The notes: generated by a model not told the origin, from the letters alone. 14,660 bases of DNA from an uncultured Bacilli bacterium (GCA_947625005.1 CANQNA010000022.1:1-14660), one strand, 5' to 3'; shown: positions 1 to 7,569, counted from the first letter of the stretch. A program made the numbers and translations.

Positions 1-652
1 TTATTAACATTTCAAATGATTTAGGTAAAGGAGTTTTTAAAATAAGATTTTGATTTGTTATAGGATGCATAAATTCCAAATAATATGCATGCAAACATAA
101 ACGTCTAAGAGGATTTTTCTTTGAATTATATTTTTTATCTCCTACTATCGGATTACCTATATCACTTAATTGAACTCTTATTTGATTTTTTCTTCCTGTT
201 AAAATATGAATATCTAATAAAGAATATTGTTTGGCTTCTTTTATTACTTTATAATGAGTAAGTGCTAATTTCCCTTTATTAGAGTCATTTGTACTATAAG
301 AAAAAAGTGTTTGTGTTTCTGCAATATAACTTTTTAGTGTTTGTTCTTTTTTTTCTAACCTATCTTCTACAATAGCATAATATTTTCTTATAGAATTAAA
401 CCAATTATTTTGTAATTTATTTTTAGTTTCAGAAGATTTAGCGAATAAAACTAAACCACTAGTATCTTTATCTAATCTATGAACTATAAATATTTTGTTG
501 CTTTTATGTTGCTTTTTTACATAATCAGAGACTTGATGATATAAAGTCTTTTCTTTTTCCTTTGGACTTGCTATAGTTAAAAGTCCACTTTTTTTATTTA
601 TAACAATTAAGTATTTATCTTCATAAATTATATCTAATTTTTCTTTTTTCAT
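1..652 (-). CDS. RluA-family RNA pseudouridine synthase (C-terminal end cut by window edge)
   Basis: Converts a specific uridine in RNA (23S rRNA or tRNA) to pseudouridine; the target cannot be told from sequence. My translation of the complement gives 217 residues, open at the window edge. The catalytic motif HRLDKDTSG lies at about residues 58-66, with Asp61 as the nucleophile. The tyrosine region YYAIVED follows at 91-97, then KLALTHYKV around 128-136 and TGRKNQIRVQLSDIGNPIVGD at 152-172. The usual near-C-terminal stretch LCLHAYYLEFMHP is present, so only a few residues should be missing. There is no N-terminal S4 domain, so this is a short RluA form. The ATG at 652 shares one base with the TAA stop of the upstream tetR gene (TAATG), which suggests translational coupling; no good separate Shine-Dalgarno is visible. 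Family assignment is secure, exact subfamily is not. Confidence 0.93.
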   Translation of the reverse strand, partial: MKKEKLDIIYEDKYLIVINKKSGLLTIASPKEKEKTLYHQVSDYVKKQHKSNKIFIVHRLDKDTSGLVLFAKSSETKNKLQNNWFNSIRKYYAIVEDRLEKKEQTLKSYIAETQTLFSYSTNDSNKGKLALTHYKVIKEAKQYSLLDIHILTGRKNQIRVQLSDIGNPIVGDKKYNSKKNPLRRLCLHAYYLEFMHPITNQNLILKTPLPKSFEMLI

Positions 653-1242
653 TATTTTTTTAAATGAACACTATTTAAAGCTTTATTCATTAGGACTTGT
701 CTGTATCCTTTAAAAGCATCAACTAAAATAGTTTCACATTCACTTTCTGTTATTGTTGATTTATTATTAGAAACCATACAAGCAATTCCATGAATTATTA
801 ACCACAAATTTATATATATTTGTTTTGATAAATCATCAGGTAATCCTGTAGTGGTTTTAATTAAGTTAATATATTCTTCTCCTTCTCTGCTTTCAACCAT
901 ATCTAAAATATTATTTGATCTAGTATTAGAAGAAAGAAAAAGGAAGCGGAATAAATTTGGTTCTTTTTTAGCGAATTCTATATAAGAAAGTCCAATACCA
1001 ATAAAAGGAATTTCATGTTTATCTTTACCTTTTTCTAAGTAAGATTTATGAATTTTATTAACATCACTAAATACGGTTTGTTTTAAATCCTCCATATTAA
1101 TAAATTGTTTAAATAAAGGTTGTGTGGAACATTTTATAGAACGTGCTAAGGTACGTGCTGATAAGTTTTCAATCCCTTCTTTTCTAATAAATTTAATTGT
1201 TCCTTTTATAATATCCTCTTTTTTGATTTTAACTGGTGGCAT
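652..1242 (-). CDS. TetR/AcrR-family transcriptional regulator
   Basis: A 196-residue dimeric DNA-binding repressor by family. The N-terminal helix-turn-helix domain covers about residues 8-52; the recognition helix region is around 38-47 (CSTQPLFKQF). The C-terminal ligand/dimer domain contains LWLIIHG near 146-152, which resembles the WHG-type TetR C-terminal domain. The ATG at 1242 is preceded by a strong AAAGGAGG ribosome binding site (1249-1256 on the complement) at six-base spacing. It overlaps the following pseudouridine synthase gene by one base. A promoter and an adjacent palindrome upstream suggest it represses itself. The inducer and other targets are unknown. The divergent wall-protein gene at 1360 is a possible target by position only. 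Confidence 0.93.
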   Translation of the reverse strand: MPPVKIKKEDIIKGTIKFIRKEGIENLSARTLARSIKCSTQPLFKQFINMEDLKQTVFSDVNKIHKSYLEKGKDKHEIPFIGIGLSYIEFAKKEPNLFRFLFLSSNTRSNNILDMVESREGEEYINLIKTTTGLPDDLSKQIYINLWLIIHGIACMVSNNKSTITESECETILVDAFKGYRQVLMNKALNSVHLKK

Positions 1243-1259
1243 AATAATCCTCCTTTTAA

Positions 1260-1273
1260 ATAACGATTGTTAT
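1260..1273. promoter_or_regulatory. Candidate TetR operator (5-4-5 palindrome)
   Basis: ATAAC-GATT-GTTAT is a perfect 5-bp inverted repeat with a 4-base spacer. It lies just downstream of the -10 box of the tetR promoter, over the expected transcription start. Placement and size suit a TetR-family autoregulatory operator. Assignment is by position and symmetry only; in such AT-rich DNA a short palindrome can occur by chance. Confidence 0.45.
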
Positions 1274-1281
1274 CTAGAATA

Positions 1282-1310
1282 AGAATAGCAAAAAAAAAAA
1301 GTTTAGTCAA
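1282..1310 (-). promoter_or_regulatory. Sigma-A promoter of the tetR-rluA unit
   Basis: On the complement, a -35 TTGACT (1310-1305) and a -10 TATTCT (1287-1282) are separated by 17 bases. The spacer contains an 11-base T tract. The start of transcription should fall near 1275, giving a leader of about 33 bases before the tetR ATG. Confidence 0.6.
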
Positions 1311-1312
1311 AT

Positions 1313-1341
1313 TTAATTTTATGTTAATATATATTTATAAA
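1313..1341 (+). promoter_or_regulatory. Weak candidate promoter for the NlpC/P60-like gene
   Basis: A -10-like TATAAA (1336-1341) sits 18 bases before the GTG start. The -35 position at 17-base spacing is only TTAATT. The whole stretch is A/T, so other -10 registers are possible, for example TGTTAATAT at 1322-1330. Confidence 0.3.
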
Positions 1342-1359
1342 GAAAAGTGGTGAGGTAGT

Positions 1360-2694
1360 GTGAGAAGTTTGTTAAAGAGACTTGGGTTTATTTGTTTGCT
1401 TATTACTACTTTTTTTATAATTATCTTATGTTCTTTGTTAAGAACGTTTATTTTAAATAGTAATAATATTTTAATTAATATAAATGGTTATATGGATGAA
1501 AATTTTAAATATAAAGTAAATATTGGATATCAAAAACTAAATAATGATTTATATTGTAGTTTAGATAATAAAAATTGGTTAACTATAAATAATTGTGAAT
1601 TTAATTTAAGTGAAGGTAAATATAAAGTGTTTATTAAAAATAAATATAATAAAATTAATAAAAGTTTTACTATTAAGAAAAAGATTTTAGGTGATTTTAA
1701 TAGTTCATTAGATAATATTCCAATTTATTATCTAGCTTTAAATGGTACGAAAAAAATTAATTTTAACTTTAATTATCCTCTAGATTTTGATAAATCTATC
1801 ATTTGGAAGATATCTAATAAAGATATAATTTCTATAAAGGATGATACTATTATAGGTGAAAATGTAGGAGAATCTGATATTACTGCAAAATTAAAAGATG
1901 GTAATGAAAAAACTTATCATATTGTGGTAACTGATTTAATAATTCCTCCTAATTATAATAATAAAAAACCTTATTTACCTTGTAAAAAATATAGCAAAGA
2001 AGAGAATGATTTATTAGATAAAATTTTAATGTCTAGGGTTCAAGAAGTAGGAGTTGGGACAAGAGCAGGTATTGCCGCTGCAGCAAGATTTTTAACTTTA
2101 GAATTTCCTTATTCTATAAGATATTTTAATGAAAACGGAAGACTTATAGATCATGGTTCAAGACCACATATTGATGCTGAGGGTAGATATTATCATAAAG
2201 GATTATATTTACATGAATCTAGATTTAGTCAATTAGAAAAAGGAGCAAGTACTAAAAGTGGGCCTAAAATATGGGGTTGCAATTTGTATGATAAATTTAT
2301 AAAAAAATATAATATGAATGGTTTTACTTGTAGCGGATTTGTTACTTGGGCAATGTTAAATGGAGGTTTTGACGTAGGAGATGTAGGCGCTGGAAATTAT
2401 AAACAATATAATGATGATTTATCAGATTTAGGTGAACATAAAAAAATTACCAGTGAATATATGAAAACAGGAGATTATAAAGTCGGAGATTTTATTGGAA
2501 GAAATGGTCATGCTGCTCTAATAATTGGTATAGATGAAAAAAATATATATACAGCAGAATCATTACCACCAAAATTAATGATTTATACGTATGAAAGATA
2601 TAATGGTATTGTAAAAGACGATAATTTAACTTATATAATTGAAATGGGCAATATTTATCCTAATGGGGACGGAGTTTTAACGGATATGTGGTGA
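1360..2694 (+). CDS. Membrane-anchored protein with Ig-like and NlpC/P60-like domains
   Basis: A 444-residue probable surface protein, likely a peptidoglycan hydrolase. Residues about 8-33 form a hydrophobic signal anchor. Residues about 120-192 resemble a bacterial Ig-like (BIG2) fold: IIWKISNKDIISI, then GENVGESDITAKL. The C-terminal part (about 215-430) looks like a cysteine peptidase of the NlpC/P60 superfamily. GFTCSGFVTW has candidate nucleophile Cys324, and GRNGHAALIIG has candidate His384. Most NlpC/P60 enzymes read DCSG; here it is TCSG. A segment of roughly 100 residues before the Cys (AAAARFLTLEFPYSIRY onward) is not standard NlpC. The GTG start at 1360 is the first in frame after a stop at 1351; GGTGAGG (1349-1355) is an acceptable but closely spaced ribosome binding site. 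The gene ends only two bases before the clpB CIRCE and has no terminator, so readthrough into clpB is possible. The substrate is unknown. Confidence 0.8.
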   Translation: MRSLLKRLGFICLLITTFFIIILCSLLRTFILNSNNILININGYMDENFKYKVNIGYQKLNNDLYCSLDNKNWLTINNCEFNLSEGKYKVFIKNKYNKINKSFTIKKKILGDFNSSLDNIPIYYLALNGTKKINFNFNYPLDFDKSIIWKISNKDIISIKDDTIIGENVGESDITAKLKDGNEKTYHIVVTDLIIPPNYNNKKPYLPCKKYSKEENDLLDKILMSRVQEVGVGTRAGIAAAARFLTLEFPYSIRYFNENGRLIDHGSRPHIDAEGRYYHKGLYLHESRFSQLEKGASTKSGPKIWGCNLYDKFIKKYNMNGFTCSGFVTWAMLNGGFDVGDVGAGNYKQYNDDLSDLGEHKKITSEYMKTGDYKVGDFIGRNGHAALIIGIDEKNIYTAESLPPKLMIYTYERYNGIVKDDNLTYIIEMGNIYPNGDGVLTDMW

Positions 2695-2696
2695 TT

Positions 2697-2723
2697 TTAG
2701 CACTCTTCCTTGACAAGTGCTAA
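2697..2723. promoter_or_regulatory. CIRCE operator (HrcA binding site)
   Basis: TTAGCACTC, nine bases, then AAGTGCTAA. This matches the CIRCE consensus TTAGCACTC-N9-GAGTGCTAA at every arm position except one (A instead of G at 2715). It covers the -35 box of the clpB promoter, so HrcA binding would block RNA polymerase. CIRCE control of clpB is known in Mollicutes and other low-GC Gram-positives. Confidence 0.95.
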
Positions 2724-2737
2724 TTAAGTGATATAAT
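2710..2737 (+). promoter_or_regulatory. clpB sigma-A promoter
   Basis: A consensus TTGACA (2710-2715) and a consensus TATAAT (2732-2737) are separated by 16 bases. The -35 box lies inside the CIRCE spacer and right arm. Transcription would start near 2744, right at the ribosome binding site, giving a very short leader. Confidence 0.92.
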
Positions 2738-2744
2738 ACATTTG

Positions 2745-2751
2745 AAGGAGG
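2745..2751 (+). promoter_or_regulatory. clpB ribosome binding site (decides the start)
   Basis: AAGGAGG is followed by eight bases and ATG at 2760. An in-frame TTG at 2742 lies upstream of and against this site and close to the expected transcript start, so ATG 2760 is the real start. Confidence 0.9.
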
Positions 2752-2759
2752 GAGTAATC

Positions 2760-4859
2760 ATGAATTATGAAAATCAAGAACAAGAAAATGTTTTAGAAAA
2801 ATATGGCCGTGATATTGTAGAAGCTGCTCGTGATAATAAGATTGATCCAGTAATTGGACGTGATGAAGAAATTAGAAATATCACAAGAATCTTATCACGT
2901 AAAACAAAAAATAATCCTGTTTTAATTGGAGAACCTGGAGTTGGTAAAACTGCAATTGTAGAAGGTTTGGCACAACGTATTATTAAAGGTGATGTTCCAG
3001 ATAGTTTAAAAAATAAAACTATTTGGGAGTTAGATATGGGTGCTTTAATTGCAGGAGCAAAATATCGTGGAGAGTTTGAAGAAAGATTAAAAGCGGTTTT
3101 AAAAGAAATAAAAAATAGTAATGGAGAAATAATTTTATTTATTGATGAAATTCATATGATTGTAGGTGCTGGTGCTTTAGAAGGTGCAATGGATGCAGGA
3201 AATATGTTAAAACCAATGCTTGCTCGGGGAGAAATTCATTGTATTGGTGCAACTACTTTAAATGAATATCGTAAATATATTGAAAAAGATGGAGCATTGG
3301 AAAGAAGATTTCAAAAAATTATTATTCCCGCTCCTACAGTTATGGATACTATTACTATTTTAAGAGGTTTAAAATCAAGATTTGAAGTTTATCACGGAGT
3401 TAGTATAAAAGATAATGCTTTAGTTAGTGCAGCCAGTCTTTCTGATAGATATATTACTGATAGATTTTTACCAGATAAGGCGATTGATTTAGTTGATGAA
3501 GCTTGTGCAACAATTAAAGTTCAATTAGAAAGTGTTCCTATTGAATTAGATACTTTGGAAAGAAAAATAATGCAATTGGAAATTGAAAAAGAAGCTTTGC
3601 GAAAAGAAAAAGATGAAATTAGCAAATCAAGAGTTCAAACTATTGAAGAAAAACTTACTAAATTAAAAGCGGAAGAAAAAGATATGCGAAATAAATGGGA
3701 AGAAGAAAAAAATATTAATGAACGTATTAGTAAAGCCAAAGAAGAATTAGAAAGTGCTCGTCATAAATTAGAGATTGCGGAAAACAATTATGATTTAGAA
3801 ACAGCCGCTAAATTAAGACATGGTGTTATTCCTGAATTAGTAAAACAGTTAGAAGAATACAATAGTGTTAGTAAAAAAGGAATATTAAGCGATGTTGTAG
3901 ATGAGGAAAGTATTGCCAACGTTGTTTCTAAATGGACTAATATTCCAGTTGCTAAACTTATTGGTGGAGAAAAAGAAAAATTAATTGCTTTAGAAGAAAA
4001 CATGAAAAAACGAGTTAAAGGACAAGATGAAGCAATTCATTTAGTAGCAGAAGCAATTAAAAGAGCTCGTGCGGGAATTAAAGATCCTAATAGACCAATT
4101 GGTTCATTTATGTTCTTAGGTCCAACAGGAGTTGGTAAAACAGAAATTGCTAAAACTTTGGCTAGTGAACTTTTTGATGATGAAAGACATATGGTTAGAA
4201 TTGATATGAGTGAATATATGGAAGCTCACAATGTTTCTCGTTTAGTAGGTGCTCCTCCAGGATATGTTGGTTATGATGAAGGAGGTCAATTAACAGAAGC
4301 AGTTAGACGTAATCCTTATACAATTTTATTATTTGATGAAATTGAAAAAGCTCACAAAGATGTTTTTAATATTCTTTTACAAATTTTAGATGATGGTAGA
4401 ATTACTGATGGACAAGGAAGAACAGTAGATTTTAAAAATACAATTATTATAATGACATCTAACTTGGGTAGTGAATTTATTTTAGATAATGTTCCTAATA
4501 AAGAAGAAATGATAAATAATGAAATTAGAAAGACTTTTAAACCAGAATTTATTAATCGTATAGACGAAATTATTATCTTCAATTCACTTGATAAAGAAGT
4601 TATTTACAGTATTCTTGATTTAATTATTAAAAATGTAGAATTAAGATTACGTGATAAAAGATTAACTTTATCATTAACTGATAAAGCGAAAGAAAGAATT
4701 GTAGAAGAATTTGACGAAAGGTTTGGAGCAAGACAAATTAAAAGATTTGTCAGCAAAAATATAGAATCTTTAATTGCAAATGCTTTAATAATGGATGAAG
4801 TTAAAATTGGAGGACATATACTAATTGATTATGATGAGTATTTTTATATAAAAAAATAA
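2760..4859 (+). CDS. clpB: ClpB-type protein disaggregase lacking the N-terminal domain
   Basis: A hexameric AAA+ chaperone that, with DnaK/DnaJ/GrpE, pulls apart protein aggregates in the cytoplasm. The 699-residue protein has a first AAA+ module with Walker A GEPGVGKT (57-64), Walker B FIDE (127-130) and pore-loop KYRG (Tyr102). A coiled-coil middle domain follows at about 265-385, with the ClpB-style [11 protein letters not shown] and [12 protein letters not shown] stretches. The second AAA+ module has GPTGVGKT (454-461), LLFDE (523-527) and pore loop GYVGYDEGG (Tyr502). The long middle domain and the absence of an IGF/IGL-type ClpP-docking loop after TSNLG argue for ClpB rather than ClpC. 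Full-length ClpB is about 860 residues; the missing part is the N-terminal substrate domain of about 150 residues. That matches the short isoform of other bacteria and the form I recall in Mycoplasma. Heat-shock control by CIRCE fits the role. Confidence 0.95.
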   Translation: MNYENQEQENVLEKYGRDIVEAARDNKIDPVIGRDEEIRNITRILSRKTKNNPVLIGEPGVGKTAIVEGLAQRIIKGDVPDSLKNKTIWELDMGALIAGAKYRGEFEERLKAVLKEIKNSNGEIILFIDEIHMIVGAGALEGAMDAGNMLKPMLARGEIHCIGATTLNEYRKYIEKDGALERRFQKIIIPAPTVMDTITILRGLKSRFEVYHGVSIKDNALVSAASLSDRYITDRFLPDKAIDLVDEACATIKVQLESVPIELDTLERKIMQLEIEKEALRKEKDEISKSRVQTIEEKLTKLKAEEKDMRNKWEEEKNINERISKAKEELESARHKLEIAENNYDLETAAKLRHGVIPELVKQLEEYNSVSKKGILSDVVDEESIANVVSKWTNIPVAKLIGGEKEKLIALEENMKKRVKGQDEAIHLVAEAIKRARAGIKDPNRPIGSFMFLGPTGVGKTEIAKTLASELFDDERHMVRIDMSEYMEAHNVSRLVGAPPGYVGYDEGGQLTEAVRRNPYTILLFDEIEKAHKDVFNILLQILDDGRITDGQGRTVDFKNTIIIMTSNLGSEFILDNVPNKEEMINNEIRKTFKPEFINRIDEIIIFNSLDKEVIYSILDLIIKNVELRLRDKRLTLSLTDKAKERIVEEFDERFGARQIKRFVSKNIESLIANALIMDEVKIGGHILIDYDEYFYIKK

Positions 4860-4885
4860 TGCTAGACTAAGTTTAGCATTTTTTT
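4858..4885 (+). terminator. Intrinsic terminator after clpB
   Basis: A 10-bp stem (4858-4867 with 4871-4880, one G-U pair) with a 3-base loop TAA, running into seven T residues (4879-4885). The left arm begins inside the clpB TAA stop codon. Confidence 0.93.
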
Positions 4886-4901
4886 AGGGAAATTATATAA
4901 T
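4873..4901 (+). promoter_or_regulatory. Possible upstream promoter P1 of the wall operon
   Basis: TTAGCA (4873-4878), 17 bases, then consensus TATAAT (4896-4901). The -35 box is part of the clpB terminator stem. It would give a leader of about 75 bases with no obvious structure. It may be a secondary promoter or a chance match. Confidence 0.35.
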
Positions 4902-4932
4902 GTAAAGTGCAAAATCTTAAATTTTATTTTAT

Positions 4933-4961
4933 TTGAATTTCCGTATAAACAAGTTTATAAT
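4933..4961 (+). promoter_or_regulatory. Main candidate promoter P2 of the wall operon
   Basis: TTGAAT (4933-4938), 17 bases, then consensus TATAAT (4956-4961). The start would be near 4968, at the AGGAGG ribosome binding site (4969-4974), leaving a leader of about 14 bases. Confidence 0.65.
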
Positions 4962-4981
4962 TTTGATTAGGAGGCTAAGTT

Positions 4982-5308
4982 ATGGTTAAAACTACTAAAA
5001 CAAAAGAACAAAAAGATAGTAAAAACACTCCTACTTTAAAAGTCCAAGCTCAAGAGACTAATTTAACTGATTTAAAAGAATTACTTAAAAAAAGTAAACT
5101 TAAGAAAAAAGAAAAAACGAGCAAAAAGGGATTAATTTTAGGAATTATTATTGCTTTTATTGGAATACTCGCTCTTATTGCTACTTTATTAATAAATCAT
5201 TATGTTGATAGAGAATATTTTTCTGATATAACTATTATATTTACTATAGGTGTTTCTTTATTTGCACTTTTATTAGGCTTTTATATTATAATTAAAGAAA
5301 TAAAGTAG
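4982..5308 (+). CDS. Small two-helix membrane protein of unknown function
   Basis: A 108-residue protein that I do not recognise. Residues 1-49 are hydrophilic and very lysine-rich, with a short amphipathic-looking stretch (LTDLKELLKKSKLKKKEK, about 28-45). Two hydrophobic helices follow, about 50-72 and 82-104, ending in a short charged tail. The positive N-terminus suggests both ends face the cytoplasm. The start has a strong AGGAGG (4969-4974) at seven-base spacing. It is the first gene of a unit with murE (8-base gap) and a VanY-type carboxypeptidase. A role near the membrane in wall synthesis is therefore plausible, but this is inference from position only. Confidence 0.8.
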   Translation: MVKTTKTKEQKDSKNTPTLKVQAQETNLTDLKELLKKSKLKKKEKTSKKGLILGIIIAFIGILALIATLLINHYVDREYFSDITIIFTIGVSLFALLLGFYIIIKEIK

Positions 5309-5316
5309 GTGAATTT

Positions 5317-6774
5317 ATGAAAAAAATATTAAAAAATATTGAATATGAAATTATTCAAGGAAATATAGATGATATTATTGAAGATATATCTATTGATTCT
5401 AGAAAAGTTCAGTCTAAATCTTTGTTTGTTGCCCTAGTAGGTTCTAATGTTGATGGACATTCCTTTATTTCTAATGCTTATGAAGCTGGTTGTAGAAATT
5501 TTTTAGTGGAAAATGATGTAGATTTATCTAATATGAAGGAAGCGAATGTTTTTAAAGTTGAAAATACTAGATTAGTTTTATCTTTAATCGCTCAAAATTT
5601 TTATGATCATCCTGCAAAGAATTTAAAAACTATTGCCATTACTGGAACAAAAGGAAAAACTACCACTGCTCAAATGATTAAAACTATTTTAGAGGCAAAC
5701 GGAGAAAAGTGTGGACTTATTGGAACTTTAGGAGTTTTTATTGGAGATAAAAATTATAAAACAGTAAATACTACTCCAGAAAGTTTAGATATTCAAAGAT
5801 ATTTAAAAGAGATGGTTGATAATGATTGCAAAGCAGTCGTTATGGAAGTAAGTAGTCAAGCTTTAAAAGTCGGCAGAGTTAATGGTATGATGTTTGATTA
5901 TGGTATTTTTACTAATTTAAGTGAAGATCATATTGGAGAAAATGAACATAAAGATTATGCTGAATATCGTGATTGTAAAAGTAAATTATTTAAAATGTGC
6001 AAAATTGGTATATTAAATCAAGATGATAGTGACTATTCTTATATGATTAAAGATGCTACTTGTGAAATAAAAACTTTTGGAATTGATAGTGATGCTTTTT
6101 ATAAAGTTAAAGATTATCAATTTATTCATGATCAAGGAAAAATTGGAATGAATTTTAAAGTAAATGATACTGATTATGTTATTTATACTCCAGGTAAGTT
6201 TTCTGTTTATAATGCTTTATGTGCAATTAGTGTTGCTAAAGAAATGAAAATTAAAGATAATTTGATTCAAGAATGTTTGAAAAACTTTAAAGTTAAAGGT
6301 CGTGTAGAACCAGTTAAAGTTAGTGATAAATTTACTCTTTTAATTGATTATGCTCATGAAGCAATGAGTTTAAAAAGTCTAATTACTTCTATTAGAGAAT
6401 ATAATCCTAAACGAATTGTTACAATATTTGGTTGTGGAGGAAATAGAAGTAAACTAAGACGTTATGAAATGGGTGAAATAAGCGGTAAATTGAGTGATTT
6501 AACAATTGTAACTGAGGATAATAGTCGTTTTGAAGATGTTATGGATATTATTGAAGACATTAAAATAGGTTTGAATAAAACAGATGGAAAATATGTTGTA
6601 GTACCTAATCGAAAAGATGCTATTAAATATGCTATAGAAAACGCTTTAGAAGGAGATATAATTTTACTTTGTGGCAAAGGCCATGAAGATTATCAAGAAA
6701 TTAAAGGAATTAGACATCATATGGATGAAAGAGAATTAATTCAAGAAGTTATGAAAGAAATAAAGAATATATAG
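5317..6774 (+). CDS. murE: MurE-type UDP-MurNAc-tripeptide synthetase
   Basis: A cytoplasmic ATP-dependent ligase that adds the third amino acid (meso-diaminopimelate or L-lysine) to UDP-MurNAc-L-Ala-D-Glu. The 485 residues have the usual family length and order. The N-terminal uridine-binding domain shows IDSRKV at 26-31. The Mur P-loop GTKGKTT is at 110-116, NTTPE at 151-155 and EVSSQAL at 177-183. The likely carbamylated lysine is Lys221, before LF. IDYAHEAMSL is at 343-352, GCGGNRSKLRR at 372-382 and GKGHE at 453-457. The specificity motif is DNSR (401-404). DAP enzymes normally read DNPR, while Lys enzymes lack the Arg. Keeping Arg404 favours DAP, but the Pro-to-Ser change leaves the substrate uncertain. 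The ATG has an AGGTGA site (5307-5312) overlapping the previous stop codon. The gene lies in an operon with flanking envelope genes. Confidence 0.92.
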   Translation: MKKILKNIEYEIIQGNIDDIIEDISIDSRKVQSKSLFVALVGSNVDGHSFISNAYEAGCRNFLVENDVDLSNMKEANVFKVENTRLVLSLIAQNFYDHPAKNLKTIAITGTKGKTTTAQMIKTILEANGEKCGLIGTLGVFIGDKNYKTVNTTPESLDIQRYLKEMVDNDCKAVVMEVSSQALKVGRVNGMMFDYGIFTNLSEDHIGENEHKDYAEYRDCKSKLFKMCKIGILNQDDSDYSYMIKDATCEIKTFGIDSDAFYKVKDYQFIHDQGKIGMNFKVNDTDYVIYTPGKFSVYNALCAISVAKEMKIKDNLIQECLKNFKVKGRVEPVKVSDKFTLLIDYAHEAMSLKSLITSIREYNPKRIVTIFGCGGNRSKLRRYEMGEISGKLSDLTIVTEDNSRFEDVMDIIEDIKIGLNKTDGKYVVVPNRKDAIKYAIENALEGDIILLCGKGHEDYQEIKGIRHHMDERELIQEVMKEIKNI

Positions 6775-6782
6775 AGGATTTT

Positions 6783-7547
6783 ATGAAAAAGTTTTTAGTT
6801 TTTTTAGTTATTATAGGAATTGGAGCATTTGCTTTTTATCGTTTTAAATTAAGTGATAAACCCTTAAATAATGATGATGATACTGAGCAAGAAGTTACAA
6901 CAAATCCTACATCGGATAAAGTAAATAGTGAACAAAATACAGAACCAGATAAACCAGATTTTAAAATAGAAACAATAGATGGTGTTACTTATATAGATGG
7001 AATTTTAATTGTAAATAAAACGTATCCTTTACCGGAGACTTTTAAACCAACAAATACTTATATAGAAGTAACAAATCAAGATTATTGTGTATCTTGTATT
7101 GATAAAGTTGCTTATGAAGCTTATCAAGAAATGAAAGCAGATGCAGCAAGTTTAGGATTAAATATCTATATTCAAAGTGGATATCGTTCTTATCAAGCTC
7201 AAGAAAGATTATATAAAAAATATATTGAAGAAGATGGTCAAGAATTAGCGGATACTTATTCTGCTCGTCCAGGTGCTAGTGAACATCAATCAGGTTTATG
7301 TTTTGATTTAAATTCGGTTACTGATGCTTTTGCTGATACAGAAGAAGGAAAATGGGTTCAAGATTCAGCCTATAAATATGGTTTTATAATTAGATTTCCT
7401 AAAGGGAAAGAAAAATATACAGGTTATAAATATGAATCTTGGCATTTAAGATATGTTGGAAAAACTTTAGCAGAAAAATTATATAATAATGGAGATTGGA
7501 TTAGCTTAGAAGAATATTTTGGAATTGATAGCCAATATCCAGATTAG
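6783..7547 (+). CDS. VanY-type D-alanyl-D-alanine carboxypeptidase (M15B)
   Basis: A membrane-anchored zinc peptidase that trims the terminal D-Ala from peptidoglycan stem peptides outside the cell. Residues 3-19 form a signal anchor without a lipobox cysteine. An acidic, Thr/Pro/Asn-rich linker covers about 25-62. The M15B catalytic domain runs from about 75 to 235: SGYRSYQAQ (132-140), the zinc motif SEHQSGLCFD (166-175; ligands His168 and Asp175) and ESWHLRYVG (218-226; general base Glu218 and ligand His221). All key residues are present. The gene follows murE by eight bases, with a GAGG ribosome binding site (6774-6777) touching the murE stop. A terminator closes the operon. With no vanA/vanX-like genes nearby, this is probably ordinary wall maturation rather than glycopeptide resistance. 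Confidence 0.93.
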   Translation: MKKFLVFLVIIGIGAFAFYRFKLSDKPLNNDDDTEQEVTTNPTSDKVNSEQNTEPDKPDFKIETIDGVTYIDGILIVNKTYPLPETFKPTNTYIEVTNQDYCVSCIDKVAYEAYQEMKADAASLGLNIYIQSGYRSYQAQERLYKKYIEEDGQELADTYSARPGASEHQSGLCFDLNSVTDAFADTEEGKWVQDSAYKYGFIIRFPKGKEKYTGYKYESWHLRYVGKTLAEKLYNNGDWISLEEYFGIDSQYPD

Positions 7548-7565
7548 CCTTTTAGGCTTTTTTTT
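7546..7565 (+). terminator. Intrinsic terminator after the VanY-type gene
   Basis: AGCCT-TTT-AGGCT (7546-7558) followed by an eight-T run (7558-7565). The stem is short at 5 bp and begins with the AG of the TAG stop codon. Confidence 0.85.
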
Positions 7566-7569
7566 ATTA

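Noticed and set aside
2680..2700. Possible TGA-as-tryptophan (Mycoplasma code): the 1360-2694 gene ends TGG TGA TTT TAG, so recoding would add only two residues.
   Set aside because: Other genes write Trp as TGG and give complete domains with TGA as stop; a code-4 AT-rich genome would use TGA for most Trp.
2697..2723. The inverted repeat before clpB as a terminator of the upstream gene.
   Set aside because: No T run follows, and the arms match CIRCE almost perfectly.
2742..2759. In-frame TTG at 2742 as the clpB start, giving six extra residues.
   Set aside because: It lies against the AAGGAGG site and about at the expected transcript start; ATG 2760 has proper spacing.
3788..4582. Reverse-strand open frames inside clpB (3788-4003 and 4352-4582), and a similar one inside murE (6462-6677).
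   Set aside because: They lie wholly within well-supported genes on the other strand and show no recognisable domains or ribosome binding sites; the low-complexity Ser/Ile/Leu composition is typical of antisense frames.
6783..7547. A glycopeptide-resistance (van) locus.
   Set aside because: Only a VanY-type carboxypeptidase is present; no VanX, VanH or D-Ala-D-Lac ligase, and no VanRS pair, lies nearby.
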